Of a stretch of 64,000 bases of DNA, positions 51,522 through 60,369 are shown piece by piece. The DNA is taken from positions 4,092,001 through 4,156,000 of the forward strand of contig NZ_AP022567.1 of the NCBI RefSeq assembly GCF_010727475.1, given 5' to 3'. Every line of letters begins with the position of its first letter. Position 1 is the first letter of the stretch. Under the pieces are notes generated by a model, which saw nothing but the letters and a program-made list of their open reading frames with translations, was not told the origin of the DNA and did no database searches. Made by a program: the position numbers and the translations under genes. Source of the stretch: Mycolicibacterium mageritense. GTDB taxonomy: Bacteria > Actinomycetota > Actinomycetes > Mycobacteriales > Mycobacteriaceae.

Positions 51522-53897
51522 TCAGATCATCTCGTTCTCGGTGAGCCACCGCATCACGGGCCAGCCGATGAACACCGGCAGCCAGCACGTCAGCACGCGG
51601 TAGAGCAGCACTGCGGGCACGCCGATCGCGGCGGGTACGCCGAACGCCGCCAGACCACCGATCAGTGCGGCCTCCACCGCGCCGACACCGCCGGGCGTGG
51701 GAGCGGCCGAGGCCAGCGTGCCGCCGATCATGGTCACCACGGTGACGGTGACGAACGAGGTGTCGCCGCCGAACGCCTCGACACTGGCCCACAGGGCCAG
51801 GGCCGCACCGAGAGTCGTGCCCGCCGCGCCCAACACGATCAGCCCGAGCCGCTTGGGTTCGCGGGCCAGCTTGATCAGATCGCTGGTGACCTCTTTGAGC
51901 TTGGGTCGGATCGCCGACGCGAGCCAGCGCCGCAATTTGGGCACCGCCAGAAACGCCCCGACGAGTCCCAGTGCGACACCGGCGATCAGATAGAGCACCG
52001 TGGCGTCCGGCACGAAGTGCGACAGGTCCGCCGACGCGCCCGCGACGGTGCTGAAGAAGATCAGCAGCGCCACGTGGACGATCACCTGAACCGACTGCTG
52101 CAGCGCGACCGCCGCGGTCGCGCGCATGGTGCTCAGCCCGCCCTTCTGCAGGAATCGCGTGCTCAACGCGAGACCACCGACGCCTGCCGGGGTGGTGGTC
52201 GCGGCAAAGGTGTTGGCCACCTGCATGATCGCGAGGTTGCGGAAGCTCACCAGTCCGTCGGCGCATGCCCACAGGGCCGCGGCCGCACCGACGTACGTCA
52301 GCGCCGAAACGGTCAGGCCGAGCAGCGCCCACCACCAGTTGGCGGTGCGCAGCTCGGAGAAGAACGTCGGCACCGTGCTGATGAACGGGTAGGCGACGTA
52401 GACGAGGGCCACGAGCAGCACCAGCTGGATGATCTGGGTGCGGGTGAACCGCGTGATGGTCTCGGCCTGGATCTGGTCGGCCCCGGTCTGGTGCATCACC
52501 TCGTCGCGGGCCTGGGCGAGTACTTCTTTGGGTTGGTCCACGGCATCGCGGACGCGCCCGGGCACCGCGGATTTGGTGAGCCTGCGCGACGCCGTCAGCA
52601 CGGTGTCGCGCCCGAACGCAGCGATGGCCGCGCTCACCGCCGATGGCGCGTCGTAGAGCGCCGTGGTGGTGACCAATAGCTGCGCGATGTCGGACTGCAG
52701 CTGCGCGTCGGTGGCCCCGTACTCGGCATTGCCGAACCCGCCGAACAACACCGCGCCGTCGTCGACGGTGATCTCCTTGGCGCGCAGATCGCCGTGCGCG
52801 ATCTGGTGGTCGTGCAGTGTGCGCAGTGCTCGCCACACGCGGCCGACGGTGGCCTCGTCGGTGCAGGAGTCCAGTGGGGCACCGCGTTTCGGGTTGTGCG
52901 CATAGAGGGTCCAGCCGCGGTCGAGCGCGGCCACCGACATGGTCGAGGTGCTCGCGAGCCCGAGGTCGCCGATCGCGATGGCCATCAGCGCGCGGTGCTC
53001 GACGGCCCGGCGCATCGAAGTCTGCAGGGGAGCGGTCTCGTCGGTGCGGAACCGGAGCTTGCGCCACACCTGGCGGACCGCGCCGCCGCTGCGCTGATTG
53101 GGCCCGTACAGCTCGACCACCGCGGTGGCGTCGGGATCGTGTGATTCGGCGGTGAGCAACAGCGGTCCCGCGCCTGCCGGGCGCACGACCGTCAGCGCCG
53201 ACACCGCGAAACCGCGCCGCGCCATGGCGCGCAGCGCGCCGTCGAGCGGAACCTCCAGCGCCGGGGTGCCGACGACCCACACGATCAACGCGCCCACGAA
53301 CCACCCGACCGCGAGACCCAGAAGTGAGCGGGCCGGGACGACGGCGCTGACGACCAGATGGATCGGCACGAACGCCAGCAGCAGCGTCCACCACCACCGG
53401 CGCAGGCGCCGCGACAACCATGGGCCCGACACCGTGAGCACCGCGGCGAGCATCGCGATCCACCGGGGATCGTCGAGGAACTGCGACAGCTGGGTGTCGA
53501 GCCGGTCGTTGAGGTCGAAATGCCATTGCGGCGCCGCGACACCGTTGCCGGTGATCGACAGCGACAGGATCGCGATGAGCCCGGCCGCGGCGTACGCGCC
53601 GAGCAGTTTCCACTGCCGCGACAGGATCAGGCTGACCAGGATCACGAACGGCAACGCCAGGATCGCGATGCCGTACGCGAGGTACACCAGATTGGATTGG
53701 GTCGGCGTCAGCACGCCGACGATCTCGGAGATCGACCGCTCCAGCGCGACCCACTCGTAGCGGGTGATCAGCGAGCTGGTGATGACCGTCGCGAGGAACA
53801 CCGCGGCCAGCGCCAGCCTCAGGATGTCGTTGGTGCGCCGGGTCAGTGGCTGCAGCAGGCTGCCGGTGACGGTGATGTCCCGTCCGTCAACGCGCAT
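51522..53897 (-). CDS. Flippase-like membrane protein (UPF0104/MprF-type) with pseudokinase segment
   Basis: A 791-aa protein. Residues 20-210 have about seven membrane segments; residues 240-400 form a cytoplasmic kinase-like domain with an HGDLRAKE catalytic loop (368-370), but its DFG position reads GFG (FGGFGNAE). Residues 470-790 have the LPG-synthase/flippase domain (PAGVGGLALSTRFLQKGG, PTPGGVGAVEAAL). It probably moves or binds a lipid-linked sugar or phospholipid. Confidence 0.83.
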   Translation of the reverse strand: MRVDGRDITVTGSLLQPLTRRTNDILRLALAAVFLATVITSSLITRYEWVALERSISEIVGVLTPTQSNLVYLAYGIAILALPFVILVSLILSRQWKLLGAYAAAGLIAILSLSITGNGVAAPQWHFDLNDRLDTQLSQFLDDPRWIAMLAAVLTVSGPWLSRRLRRWWWTLLLAFVPIHLVVSAVVPARSLLGLAVGWFVGALIVWVVGTPALEVPLDGALRAMARRGFAVSALTVVRPAGAGPLLLTAESHDPDATAVVELYGPNQRSGGAVRQVWRKLRFRTDETAPLQTSMRRAVEHRALMAIAIGDLGLASTSTMSVAALDRGWTLYAHNPKRGAPLDSCTDEATVGRVWRALRTLHDHQIAHGDLRAKEITVDDGAVLFGGFGNAEYGATDAQLQSDIAQLLVTTTALYDAPSAVSAAIAAFGRDTVLTASRRLTKSAVPGRVRDAVDQPKEVLAQARDEVMHQTGADQIQAETITRFTRTQIIQLVLLVALVYVAYPFISTVPTFFSELRTANWWWALLGLTVSALTYVGAAAALWACADGLVSFRNLAIMQVANTFAATTTPAGVGGLALSTRFLQKGGLSTMRATAAVALQQSVQVIVHVALLIFFSTVAGASADLSHFVPDATVLYLIAGVALGLVGAFLAVPKLRRWLASAIRPKLKEVTSDLIKLAREPKRLGLIVLGAAGTTLGAALALWASVEAFGGDTSFVTVTVVTMIGGTLASAAPTPGGVGAVEAALIGGLAAFGVPAAIGVPAVLLYRVLTCWLPVFIGWPVMRWLTENEMI

Positions 53898-54086
53898 GCT
53901 CCCCCTTTCGCCGGCTCGCGACCAAGGTAACCGGCCCGCCCGGCGATATCGGGCATTGGCCGCGATCCTGCGGTGCCGTTTGCCCGCGGAGCGCGCTCAG
54001 GGGCGCTGTGAGAGGATTCCGGCATTGGCAGCCGGCGTGAGGGATTCCGCTTGGCGCGCCCCAACACCGAACCATTGGAGCCCGTG

Positions 54087-55661
54087 ATGCGTGCCGGTCG
54101 AAAACCTGAACCCCTTGTCGTTGCGGTGCTGCTGCTCGGCGGCGTGCTCGCTGCGGCAGCCGCGATCCTGGCGCTGTCCGGTGCGACGCGGTGGCCGCCG
54201 GTGGCGGTCGTGGCCGCGGGCGTCGTCTTCGGGGCGTTGTTCGCAGTCGCGAGTTGGGCCGTGGCCGGCGGCCGTTCGGCCGTGGTGGGCCGCGTCGCGG
54301 TCGCGGTTGTCGTCGGTGTGATGGCGGGCGAACTCGCGGCGGTGTCGGTGTTCGGCGGCTCGGTCGATCAGGTGCTCACCGAGCAGGCGTCGACCGCACC
54401 GGCCGTCGTCGCGGCTACGGCCGAACTGGATGCGGCGCGCCAGGCCCGCACGGGCCTCGATGATGCCGTCGCGCAGGCCAACCGGCACCGCGACGAGGCG
54501 CTCGTGGTGGCCCGCTGCGAATTCAACCCGTCGGCCGACTGCCCGCGGGTCCGCATCACCGGGGTGCCCGGTGCGGGGCCCGAAACCCGGACCGCGAACG
54601 AGTTTCTCGGCGATGCGCAGCGCCAACTGGACACCGCGGTGGCCGAGCGTGACAGCCGAGCCGCCGCGCTCGACGCTCAGGTCGCCGCGCACGAGCAGGC
54701 AGTCGCGCAGGCCCGCGCGGCCGCGCTCGACGGTGGCCTCGGTGCGCGCTGGGTCGCGATGAACTCCTACACGCTCGGGCATCCTGGCGCGATGGCGCTG
54801 CGGCTGCTGGTGGTCGGGTTCTTCGTGCTGCTGAGTGGGTTGCCGTTGGCGTTGCGCCGCTGGCGGGGTGCGACGACTCCCGAGCGCGCCGACGACGCGC
54901 AGGCCGAGCAGGAACGTGCCGAGCTCGAAGCCGACACCGCGATCGCCGTCAAGCGTGCCGAGGTGCGCGCGACCATCGAAGAGATGTGGGCCGAGCAGGA
55001 GCTCACGAGTGCCCGCCTGGCGGTCGAGGCGCAGAACGAGATCGACCGGGAACAGCAGCGTCGCCGTGTCGCGGAGGCCTTGGATGCGCCGGTCGAGCCG
55101 TTACGGCTGCAGCGTCCCGAGCCCGTCATGTCGGCGCGGCCGGAACCGATCGAGGCCGCGGTGCTGCCGGAACCCGACGTCTACCTGCCGATCGCGGCCG
55201 AGGCCGAGGCGGCCAGCCTGGCCTTGACGGCCGCCGAACGCGACAACCTGCCCGTCAAGGCCGAACCGCAGCGCGGCACCGGTATCCCTGGCCTCCCCGC
55301 GATCCCGGCCATCCCGGACGTCACCAAGGCCGTCACGAAGGCCGTGACCAACGGCCCGGTGCGGTGGATCAAGCCGTTTGTGCCGCCGATCGTCGCGGGG
55401 GCCATCGACAATGCGACGAAGCCGTTGCGGCAGGTGTTCGTGGAGACCGAAACCGAGGAGATCCACGTGACCGTCAAGCGCACGCACAAGGTCACGGTCG
55501 AATCCGAGGGCAGTGCCGAGGCCGCCCCGCAGCAACCCTCTGAACCGGCGCCGGTACCCAGCGGCCGCGTCCAATCCTGGCGTGGGCCAGCACTGACCGA
55601 CGACGTCGCCGAGGAGCTGCGCCGAGCGGACGGACCCCGGCAATTACTGTCGGGTGAGTAA
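54087..55661 (+). CDS. DUF4407 family membrane protein
   Basis: A 524-aa protein with two membrane segments near the N-terminus (residues 10-80), a long charged coiled-coil region (TAELDAARQARTGLDDAVAQ, DAQAEQERAELEADTAIAVKR), a further segment (LRLLVVGFFVLLSGLPLAL) and a C-terminal tail. Function unknown. ATG 54087 follows GGAG; TTG 54051 with GAGGGA upstream is possible. Divergent from the flippase-like gene. Confidence 0.78.
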   Translation: MRAGRKPEPLVVAVLLLGGVLAAAAAILALSGATRWPPVAVVAAGVVFGALFAVASWAVAGGRSAVVGRVAVAVVVGVMAGELAAVSVFGGSVDQVLTEQASTAPAVVAATAELDAARQARTGLDDAVAQANRHRDEALVVARCEFNPSADCPRVRITGVPGAGPETRTANEFLGDAQRQLDTAVAERDSRAAALDAQVAAHEQAVAQARAAALDGGLGARWVAMNSYTLGHPGAMALRLLVVGFFVLLSGLPLALRRWRGATTPERADDAQAEQERAELEADTAIAVKRAEVRATIEEMWAEQELTSARLAVEAQNEIDREQQRRRVAEALDAPVEPLRLQRPEPVMSARPEPIEAAVLPEPDVYLPIAAEAEAASLALTAAERDNLPVKAEPQRGTGIPGLPAIPAIPDVTKAVTKAVTNGPVRWIKPFVPPIVAGAIDNATKPLRQVFVETETEEIHVTVKRTHKVTVESEGSAEAAPQQPSEPAPVPSGRVQSWRGPALTDDVAEELRRADGPRQLLSGE

Positions 55662-55741
55662 GTCCCTCGCGACACATTCGCGGTCGGTGATGTAACTTCG
55701 ATCGACACATCGACGCGGGGGGCCCGCCGAGAGGGACAACG

Positions 55742-57550
55742 GTGGACGCGACACCCTTTGGCCATTATCAGCTCAGGAAGCTGATCGGCCGGGGCGGCAT
55801 GGGCGAGGTCTATCAGGCCTTCGACACCCTGACCGACCGCATCGTCGCGCTCAAGGTACTGCCGCCGCACCTGGCGCAGGACACCACGTTCCAGGAACGG
55901 TTCAAGCGCGAATCCCACGCCGCGGCGGGCGTCAACGATCCGCATGTGGTGCCGATCCACGGCTACGGCGAAATCGACGGCAGGCTCTATCTCGACATGC
56001 GGCTCATCGAGGGCCGCAACCTGGGGACCATGCTGTCCAACGCCGTGCGGCCGTTGGCGCCGGCGTTCGTGGTCAACATGATCGAGCAGGTGGGTATGGC
56101 GCTCGACGCCGCGCACCACGCCGGCCTGATCCACCGCGACGTCAAACCGTCCAACATCCTGATCACCGACCAGGACTTCGTGTACCTCATCGATTTCGGC
56201 CTGGCGCGCACGGCAGGCGAGGCCGGCATGACGACCGCGGGCAGCACGCTCGGGACGCTGGCCTACATGGCGCCGGAACGTTTCGAATCCGGCACGGTCG
56301 ATCCGCGCTCGGACATCTACGCGCTGACGTGTGTGCTCTATGAATGTCTCACGGGCGCGCGGCCGTATCCCGTCGACAGCCTCGAGCAGCAGATCGCCGG
56401 GCACATGGTGTCGCCGCCGCCGAAGCCGTCGGACACCGATCCGCGGTTGGCCGCTTTCGACGCGGTCATCGCCAAGGGCATGGCGAAGAAGCCGGCCAAG
56501 CGGTACCAGACCGGTGCCGAGTTGGCCGCCGCGGCGCGCTCCGCGCTCAACGCGCCGGTGCGCGGCGCGGGGTCCGGCCGGCATTCGGCCCAACGTGTGC
56601 GGACCCGGCCCGCGGTGCGGTTGCCGAGGCGTGCGCTCGCGATCGCCGGGGCGACGGTGTTGGTGGCCGTGGTGTGCGCCGTGGGGGTGTGGCAGCTGCG
56701 CGGTTCGTCGGGTACCGAGAGCGCGCCCAGCCTGGCCGACAGCTCGTCGACCACGGGACCGGTCGAGGCGCCGCTGGGCGCCGTGCCCGAGATCGCGGCC
56801 ACCGTGCCGCCCGAGATCCGCGACGCCGGGCGGCTCGTGATCGGCGTGAACGTGCCCTATGCCCCCAACGAGTTCAAGAATTCGTCGGGCGAGATCGTCG
56901 GCTTCGACGTGGATCTGATGAAGGCCGTCGCACGCACGCTCGGATTGGTACCGGATTTTCGCGAGACCGGTTTCGACGCCATCCTGCCCTCGGTGAGCGA
57001 CGGGAAGTTCGATGTGGGGATGTCGTCGCTGACCGACACCCGCGTCCGCGAGGAGACGGTCGACTTCGTCACCTACTTCCAGGCGGGCACGCTGTGGGCC
57101 CAGCGGACGGGGTCGTCGGTTGACCCGGACGCCGCATGCGGGTTGCGCGTCGGCGTGGCCTACGGCGTCATCCAGGAGACCGAGGAGATCCCGGCCAAGA
57201 GTGACGCGTGTGTGGCGGCCGGGCTGCCGGCCATCGAAAAGGTCGTGCGGACGCACCAGGACGAGGTGACGGCCGCGCTGGTCGCCGGTGAGGTCGACGC
57301 GATGTCGGCGGATTCGCCGGTCACCGGATTCGCGATCAAGCTCAGCGGCGGGGCGCTGGAGCCGGCCGGCGAGGTGTTTGCCTCCGCGCCGTACGGCTGG
57401 CCGGTCGCGAAAGGCTCGGCCTTGGCGGAATCGCTGCGCCAGGCGTTGGAGCACGTGATGACCACCGGTGAGTACCGCACCATCGCCACCATGTGGGGCG
57501 TCGAGAAAGGCATGATCACCCAGCCGGTGATCAACGGCGCTTTCCGCTAG
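55742..57550 (+). CDS. Receptor-type Ser/Thr protein kinase with extracellular solute-binding domain
   Basis: A 602-aa protein. Residues 8-275 are a complete Hanks-type kinase (P-loop GRGGMGEV, Lys38, HRDVKPSN with Asp133, DFG 151-153). Residues 299-319 span the membrane. Residues 360-590 form a family 3 periplasmic binding domain (LVIGVNVPYAPNEF, GFDVDLMKAVARTLG, DVGMSSLTDTRVREETVDF). GTG start follows GAGAGGG. Extracellular amino acid or similar binding would signal inward through the kinase. Confidence 0.9.
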   Translation: MDATPFGHYQLRKLIGRGGMGEVYQAFDTLTDRIVALKVLPPHLAQDTTFQERFKRESHAAAGVNDPHVVPIHGYGEIDGRLYLDMRLIEGRNLGTMLSNAVRPLAPAFVVNMIEQVGMALDAAHHAGLIHRDVKPSNILITDQDFVYLIDFGLARTAGEAGMTTAGSTLGTLAYMAPERFESGTVDPRSDIYALTCVLYECLTGARPYPVDSLEQQIAGHMVSPPPKPSDTDPRLAAFDAVIAKGMAKKPAKRYQTGAELAAAARSALNAPVRGAGSGRHSAQRVRTRPAVRLPRRALAIAGATVLVAVVCAVGVWQLRGSSGTESAPSLADSSSTTGPVEAPLGAVPEIAATVPPEIRDAGRLVIGVNVPYAPNEFKNSSGEIVGFDVDLMKAVARTLGLVPDFRETGFDAILPSVSDGKFDVGMSSLTDTRVREETVDFVTYFQAGTLWAQRTGSSVDPDAACGLRVGVAYGVIQETEEIPAKSDACVAAGLPAIEKVVRTHQDEVTAALVAGEVDAMSADSPVTGFAIKLSGGALEPAGEVFASAPYGWPVAKGSALAESLRQALEHVMTTGEYRTIATMWGVEKGMITQPVINGAFR

Positions 57551-57589
57551 AGCGCGTGCGGCCGCCGATGGTCTTGTCCGGTGATCCGC

Positions 57590-58423
57590 TCAGCGCAACC
57601 GCACCATGCGGGTCGTCGAGCTCTCGTCCAGCTCGACGAGGTCGGTGCGGGAGCGCAGGAAGTCGCTGAAAGACCGGAAACCCAAAGCTTTTTCGCTGAA
57701 CGACGGGTCCATTCGTTTCATCTGCGCCTTGACCGCAGAATTGTGCAGCCACTCCACATCGTCCTTCTCCAGGCCCATCTGCAGGGCACGTGTCAGCAGC
57801 GCGGTGGCCTCGGCCTGTGGATCCGGTTCGGCGTTCTTGCGGCCGCGTCTGGGCGCCTTGGGTTCCGGAGCCGGTTCGGTGGTGGGGACGCCGGGCAGCG
57901 AGTCGTAGATGACGAACTCGTCGCACGCGGCCGCGAGCGCACGGCTCGATGAGCCCGCGACCCCGATGCCCACGACGTAGCGGCCCAGGCGTTTGCAGCG
58001 CTGCGCGAGCGGAATGTAGTCGGAATCTCCCGCCACGATCACCACGTGGGTGAGGTCGGGCAGCCGGAACATGTCCTCGACCGCGTCGACGGCCAACCGG
58101 ATGTCGGCGCCGTTCTTGCCGTAGGCCGCGGCCGGGAAAAGCTGGACCAGGTCGACCGCGCGGCCCACCAGTTGCTGGCGGTATCCGGCGTTGACGTCGG
58201 CCGACCAGTCCGCGTACGCCCGGGTGAGTACGAGCGTGCCGAACGAGGACGCGAAGTCAAGGATCGCGCCGACGTCGACGGTGGACCGGGCCAGCCGGTC
58301 CTCGTCGAGCCCCTTGGCCTTGTCCCGCTGGAAGGAGTTGCGTCCGTTGACCTGGTCGTAGCGTGAGATGACGATGTTGTCGAAGTCCAGGTAGACCGCG
58401 ACGCGGGTGGCGGGTTCGGTCAT
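57590..58423 (-). CDS. NYN-domain nuclease with OST-HTH (LOTUS) domain
   Basis: A 277-aa protein. Residues 7-180 are a NYN/PIN-like domain with acidic residues in AVYLDFDNIVIS, GADIRLAVDAV and VIVAGDSDYIPLA, probably an RNase. A basic linker precedes a C-terminal OST-HTH domain (VEWLHNSAVKAQMKRMDPSFSEKALGFRSFSDFL), an RNA-binding module. Start MTEPATRVAVYLD. Convergent with the kinase gene. Confidence 0.87.
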   Translation of the reverse strand: MTEPATRVAVYLDFDNIVISRYDQVNGRNSFQRDKAKGLDEDRLARSTVDVGAILDFASSFGTLVLTRAYADWSADVNAGYRQQLVGRAVDLVQLFPAAAYGKNGADIRLAVDAVEDMFRLPDLTHVVIVAGDSDYIPLAQRCKRLGRYVVGIGVAGSSSRALAAACDEFVIYDSLPGVPTTEPAPEPKAPRRGRKNAEPDPQAEATALLTRALQMGLEKDDVEWLHNSAVKAQMKRMDPSFSEKALGFRSFSDFLRSRTDLVELDESSTTRMVRLR

Positions 58424-58477
58424 GTGTCGAGTCTGGCCCATGCACGCGGCGAACGTGCGCATCTCCACCGACTCGGG

Positions 58478-58966
58478 TCACGCCTGGTGCCCCGGCTCGA
58501 CATCCTTGACGTCGGTGAAGGTGACCCAGTCCGGACGGCCTTCGGGTGCGTGTCCGTCGACCGGTTGCAGCAGATGCCCGACGTGGTCACCGAAGTCGAA
58601 CCGGTCGAGGATCTTGCCCACGAACCAGGCCGGTGCGGCGTCGAGGATGGGTGTGCTTGCGGGCCCGCGATGCCAGCGGTGGCGGCCGAACTTGTCCATC
58701 CGGTCACCGGTTTCGCTGCCGAACCACCGGGCCAGCTCGACGTCGTCACGGCTCACCAGGTGCACCCCGAGGTGTGTCGCCTCACGCGCGACCGCGAACG
58801 TGTGGTTGTTCGGCGACAGCCCGACCAGGAACCGCGGCGGGTCGATACTGGCCTGCGTCGCGAAACCGACCAGGCAACCGCTGATTTCGTCACCCGCGCT
58901 CGCGGTGACGATGAACATCGGATAGTCGAGGCGGTCGACGAATGTCTCGAACGGTTGCTCACCCAT
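58478..58966 (-). CDS. Flavin reductase-like domain protein
   Basis: A 162-aa FMN-binding flavin reductase (PMFIVTASAGDEISGCLVGFATQASIDPPRFLVGLSPNN). ATG chosen because conserved sequence begins there. Divergent from an alcohol dehydrogenase over a region with a long palindrome; the two may be coregulated. Confidence 0.85.
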   Translation of the reverse strand: MGEQPFETFVDRLDYPMFIVTASAGDEISGCLVGFATQASIDPPRFLVGLSPNNHTFAVAREATHLGVHLVSRDDVELARWFGSETGDRMDKFGRHRWHRGPASTPILDAAPAWFVGKILDRFDFGDHVGHLLQPVDGHAPEGRPDWVTFTDVKDVEPGHQA

Positions 58967-58994
58967 GGTGGTGGCGGAGTTTCCCTCCACTCGG

Positions 58995-59017
58995 GTGGTC
59001 AAACCTGGTTTGACCAC
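58995..59017. promoter_or_regulatory. 23-bp perfect palindrome between the flavin reductase and dehydrogenase genes
   Basis: Arms of 11 bases (left arm GTGGTCAAACC) around a central T, about 30 bp before the reductase start and 66 bp before the dehydrogenase start. The symmetry fits a GntR- or TetR-type operator. No regulator gene lies next to it. Confidence 0.7.
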
Positions 59018-59042
59018 GTTGAACCGGGGTAGCCGATACCCG

Positions 59043-59061
59043 GCACGGCGATCCGCCGTGC
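59043..59061. promoter_or_regulatory. 8-bp-arm hairpin in the dehydrogenase leader
   Basis: GCACGGCG-ATC-CGCCGTGC, 21 bp before the dehydrogenase start. May be a leader hairpin or a second operator. Confidence 0.4.
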
Positions 59062-59082
59062 GACATCAACGATAGGACTGCT

Positions 59083-60270
59083 GTGAAAGCCGTTACTTGG
59101 CATGGCCGGCGCGACGTGCGGGTGGACACCGTGGCGGATCCGGAGATCGAGAAACCCGGCGACGCGATCATCGAAGTCACGTCGACCAACATCTGCGGCT
59201 CGGATCTGCATCTCTACGAAGTGCTCGGCGCGTTCATGCACGAGGGCGACATCCTCGGCCACGAGGCCATGGGCATCGTGCGTGAGGTCGGGCCTGCCGT
59301 CGACGCGCTGTCGGTCGGTGACCGGGTGGTCGTGCCGTTCCAGATCTCGTGCGGCCACTGCTACATGTGCGACAGGAAGTTGTACACGCAGTGCGAGACC
59401 ACCCAGGTCCGCGATCAGGGCATGGGCGCGGCGCTGTTCGGCTACTCCGAGCTCTACGGCCAGATCCCGGGCGGCCAGGCCGAATACCTGCGGGTGCCGC
59501 ACGCACAGTTCACCCACATCAAAGTGCCGTCCGGACCGCCGGATTCACGCTTCGTCTACCTCTCCGACGTGCTGCCGACCGCTTGGCAGGCGGTCGCCTA
59601 CGCCGACATCCCCGACGGCGGGTCGGTGACCGTGCTCGGGCTCGGCCCGATCGGTGACATGGCGTCGCGCATTGCCGGCCACCTCGGCTACCGGGTCATC
59701 GCGGTCGACCGGGTGCGGGAGCGGCTGCTGCGCGCGGAGGCCCACGGGATCACGACGGTCGACCTCGATTCGATCGAAGGATCCGTGGGTGACGAGATCC
59801 GTTCCATGACCGACGGGCGCGGTACGGATTCGGTGATCGACGCGGTGGGCATGGAGGCGCACGGTTCACCGGTCGCGCAGGTGCTACACCGCGTGACCGC
59901 GGCCCTGCCGGACATGGTCGCGAAACCCATGATGCAGACGGCCGGGCTCGACCGGCTCGACGCGCTGTATTCGGCGATCGACATCGTGCGCCGCGGCGGC
60001 ACCATCTCGCTGAGCGGCGTGTACGGCGGCAACGCGGATCCGTTGCCGATGATGACGATGTTCGACAAACAGGTGCAGTTGCGAATGGGCCAGGCGAACG
60101 TCAAAAGGTGGGTCGACGACATCATGCCGCTGCTGACCGACGACGACCCGCTCGACGTCGACTCGTTCGCGAGCCACGTGTTGCCGCTCGACGACGCGCC
60201 CCGCGCCTACGAGCTCTTCCAGAAGAAGCAGGACGGGGCGGTCAAGATGATGCTCACCCCGAACACATGA
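59083..60270 (+). CDS. Zinc-dependent alcohol dehydrogenase, formaldehyde dehydrogenase-like
   Basis: A 395-aa medium-chain dehydrogenase. Catalytic zinc ligands in NICGSDLH near residue 37 and GHEAMG; structural zinc cysteines in CGHCYMCDRKLYTQC near residue 90. NAD site VLGLGPIGDMASRIAGHLG near residue 188. Its layout resembles glutathione-independent formaldehyde dehydrogenases. GTG start. Substrate not provable from sequence. Confidence 0.88.
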   Translation: MKAVTWHGRRDVRVDTVADPEIEKPGDAIIEVTSTNICGSDLHLYEVLGAFMHEGDILGHEAMGIVREVGPAVDALSVGDRVVVPFQISCGHCYMCDRKLYTQCETTQVRDQGMGAALFGYSELYGQIPGGQAEYLRVPHAQFTHIKVPSGPPDSRFVYLSDVLPTAWQAVAYADIPDGGSVTVLGLGPIGDMASRIAGHLGYRVIAVDRVRERLLRAEAHGITTVDLDSIEGSVGDEIRSMTDGRGTDSVIDAVGMEAHGSPVAQVLHRVTAALPDMVAKPMMQTAGLDRLDALYSAIDIVRRGGTISLSGVYGGNADPLPMMTMFDKQVQLRMGQANVKRWVDDIMPLLTDDDPLDVDSFASHVLPLDDAPRAYELFQKKQDGAVKMMLTPNT

Positions 60271-60369
60271 CTGTGTGACAAACGGGTTCTAAGGAGGCGT
60301 GGACAGTTTTAGAGTTGTAAGAGTCACCGCAGCAGATCGGCTGGTACAGGAGACCCGAAAGCACAGCGC

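Noticed and set aside
55181..57454. 757-codon minus-strand frame opposite the kinase gene
   Set aside because: Arg/His-rich antisense frame; the kinase on the plus strand is complete.
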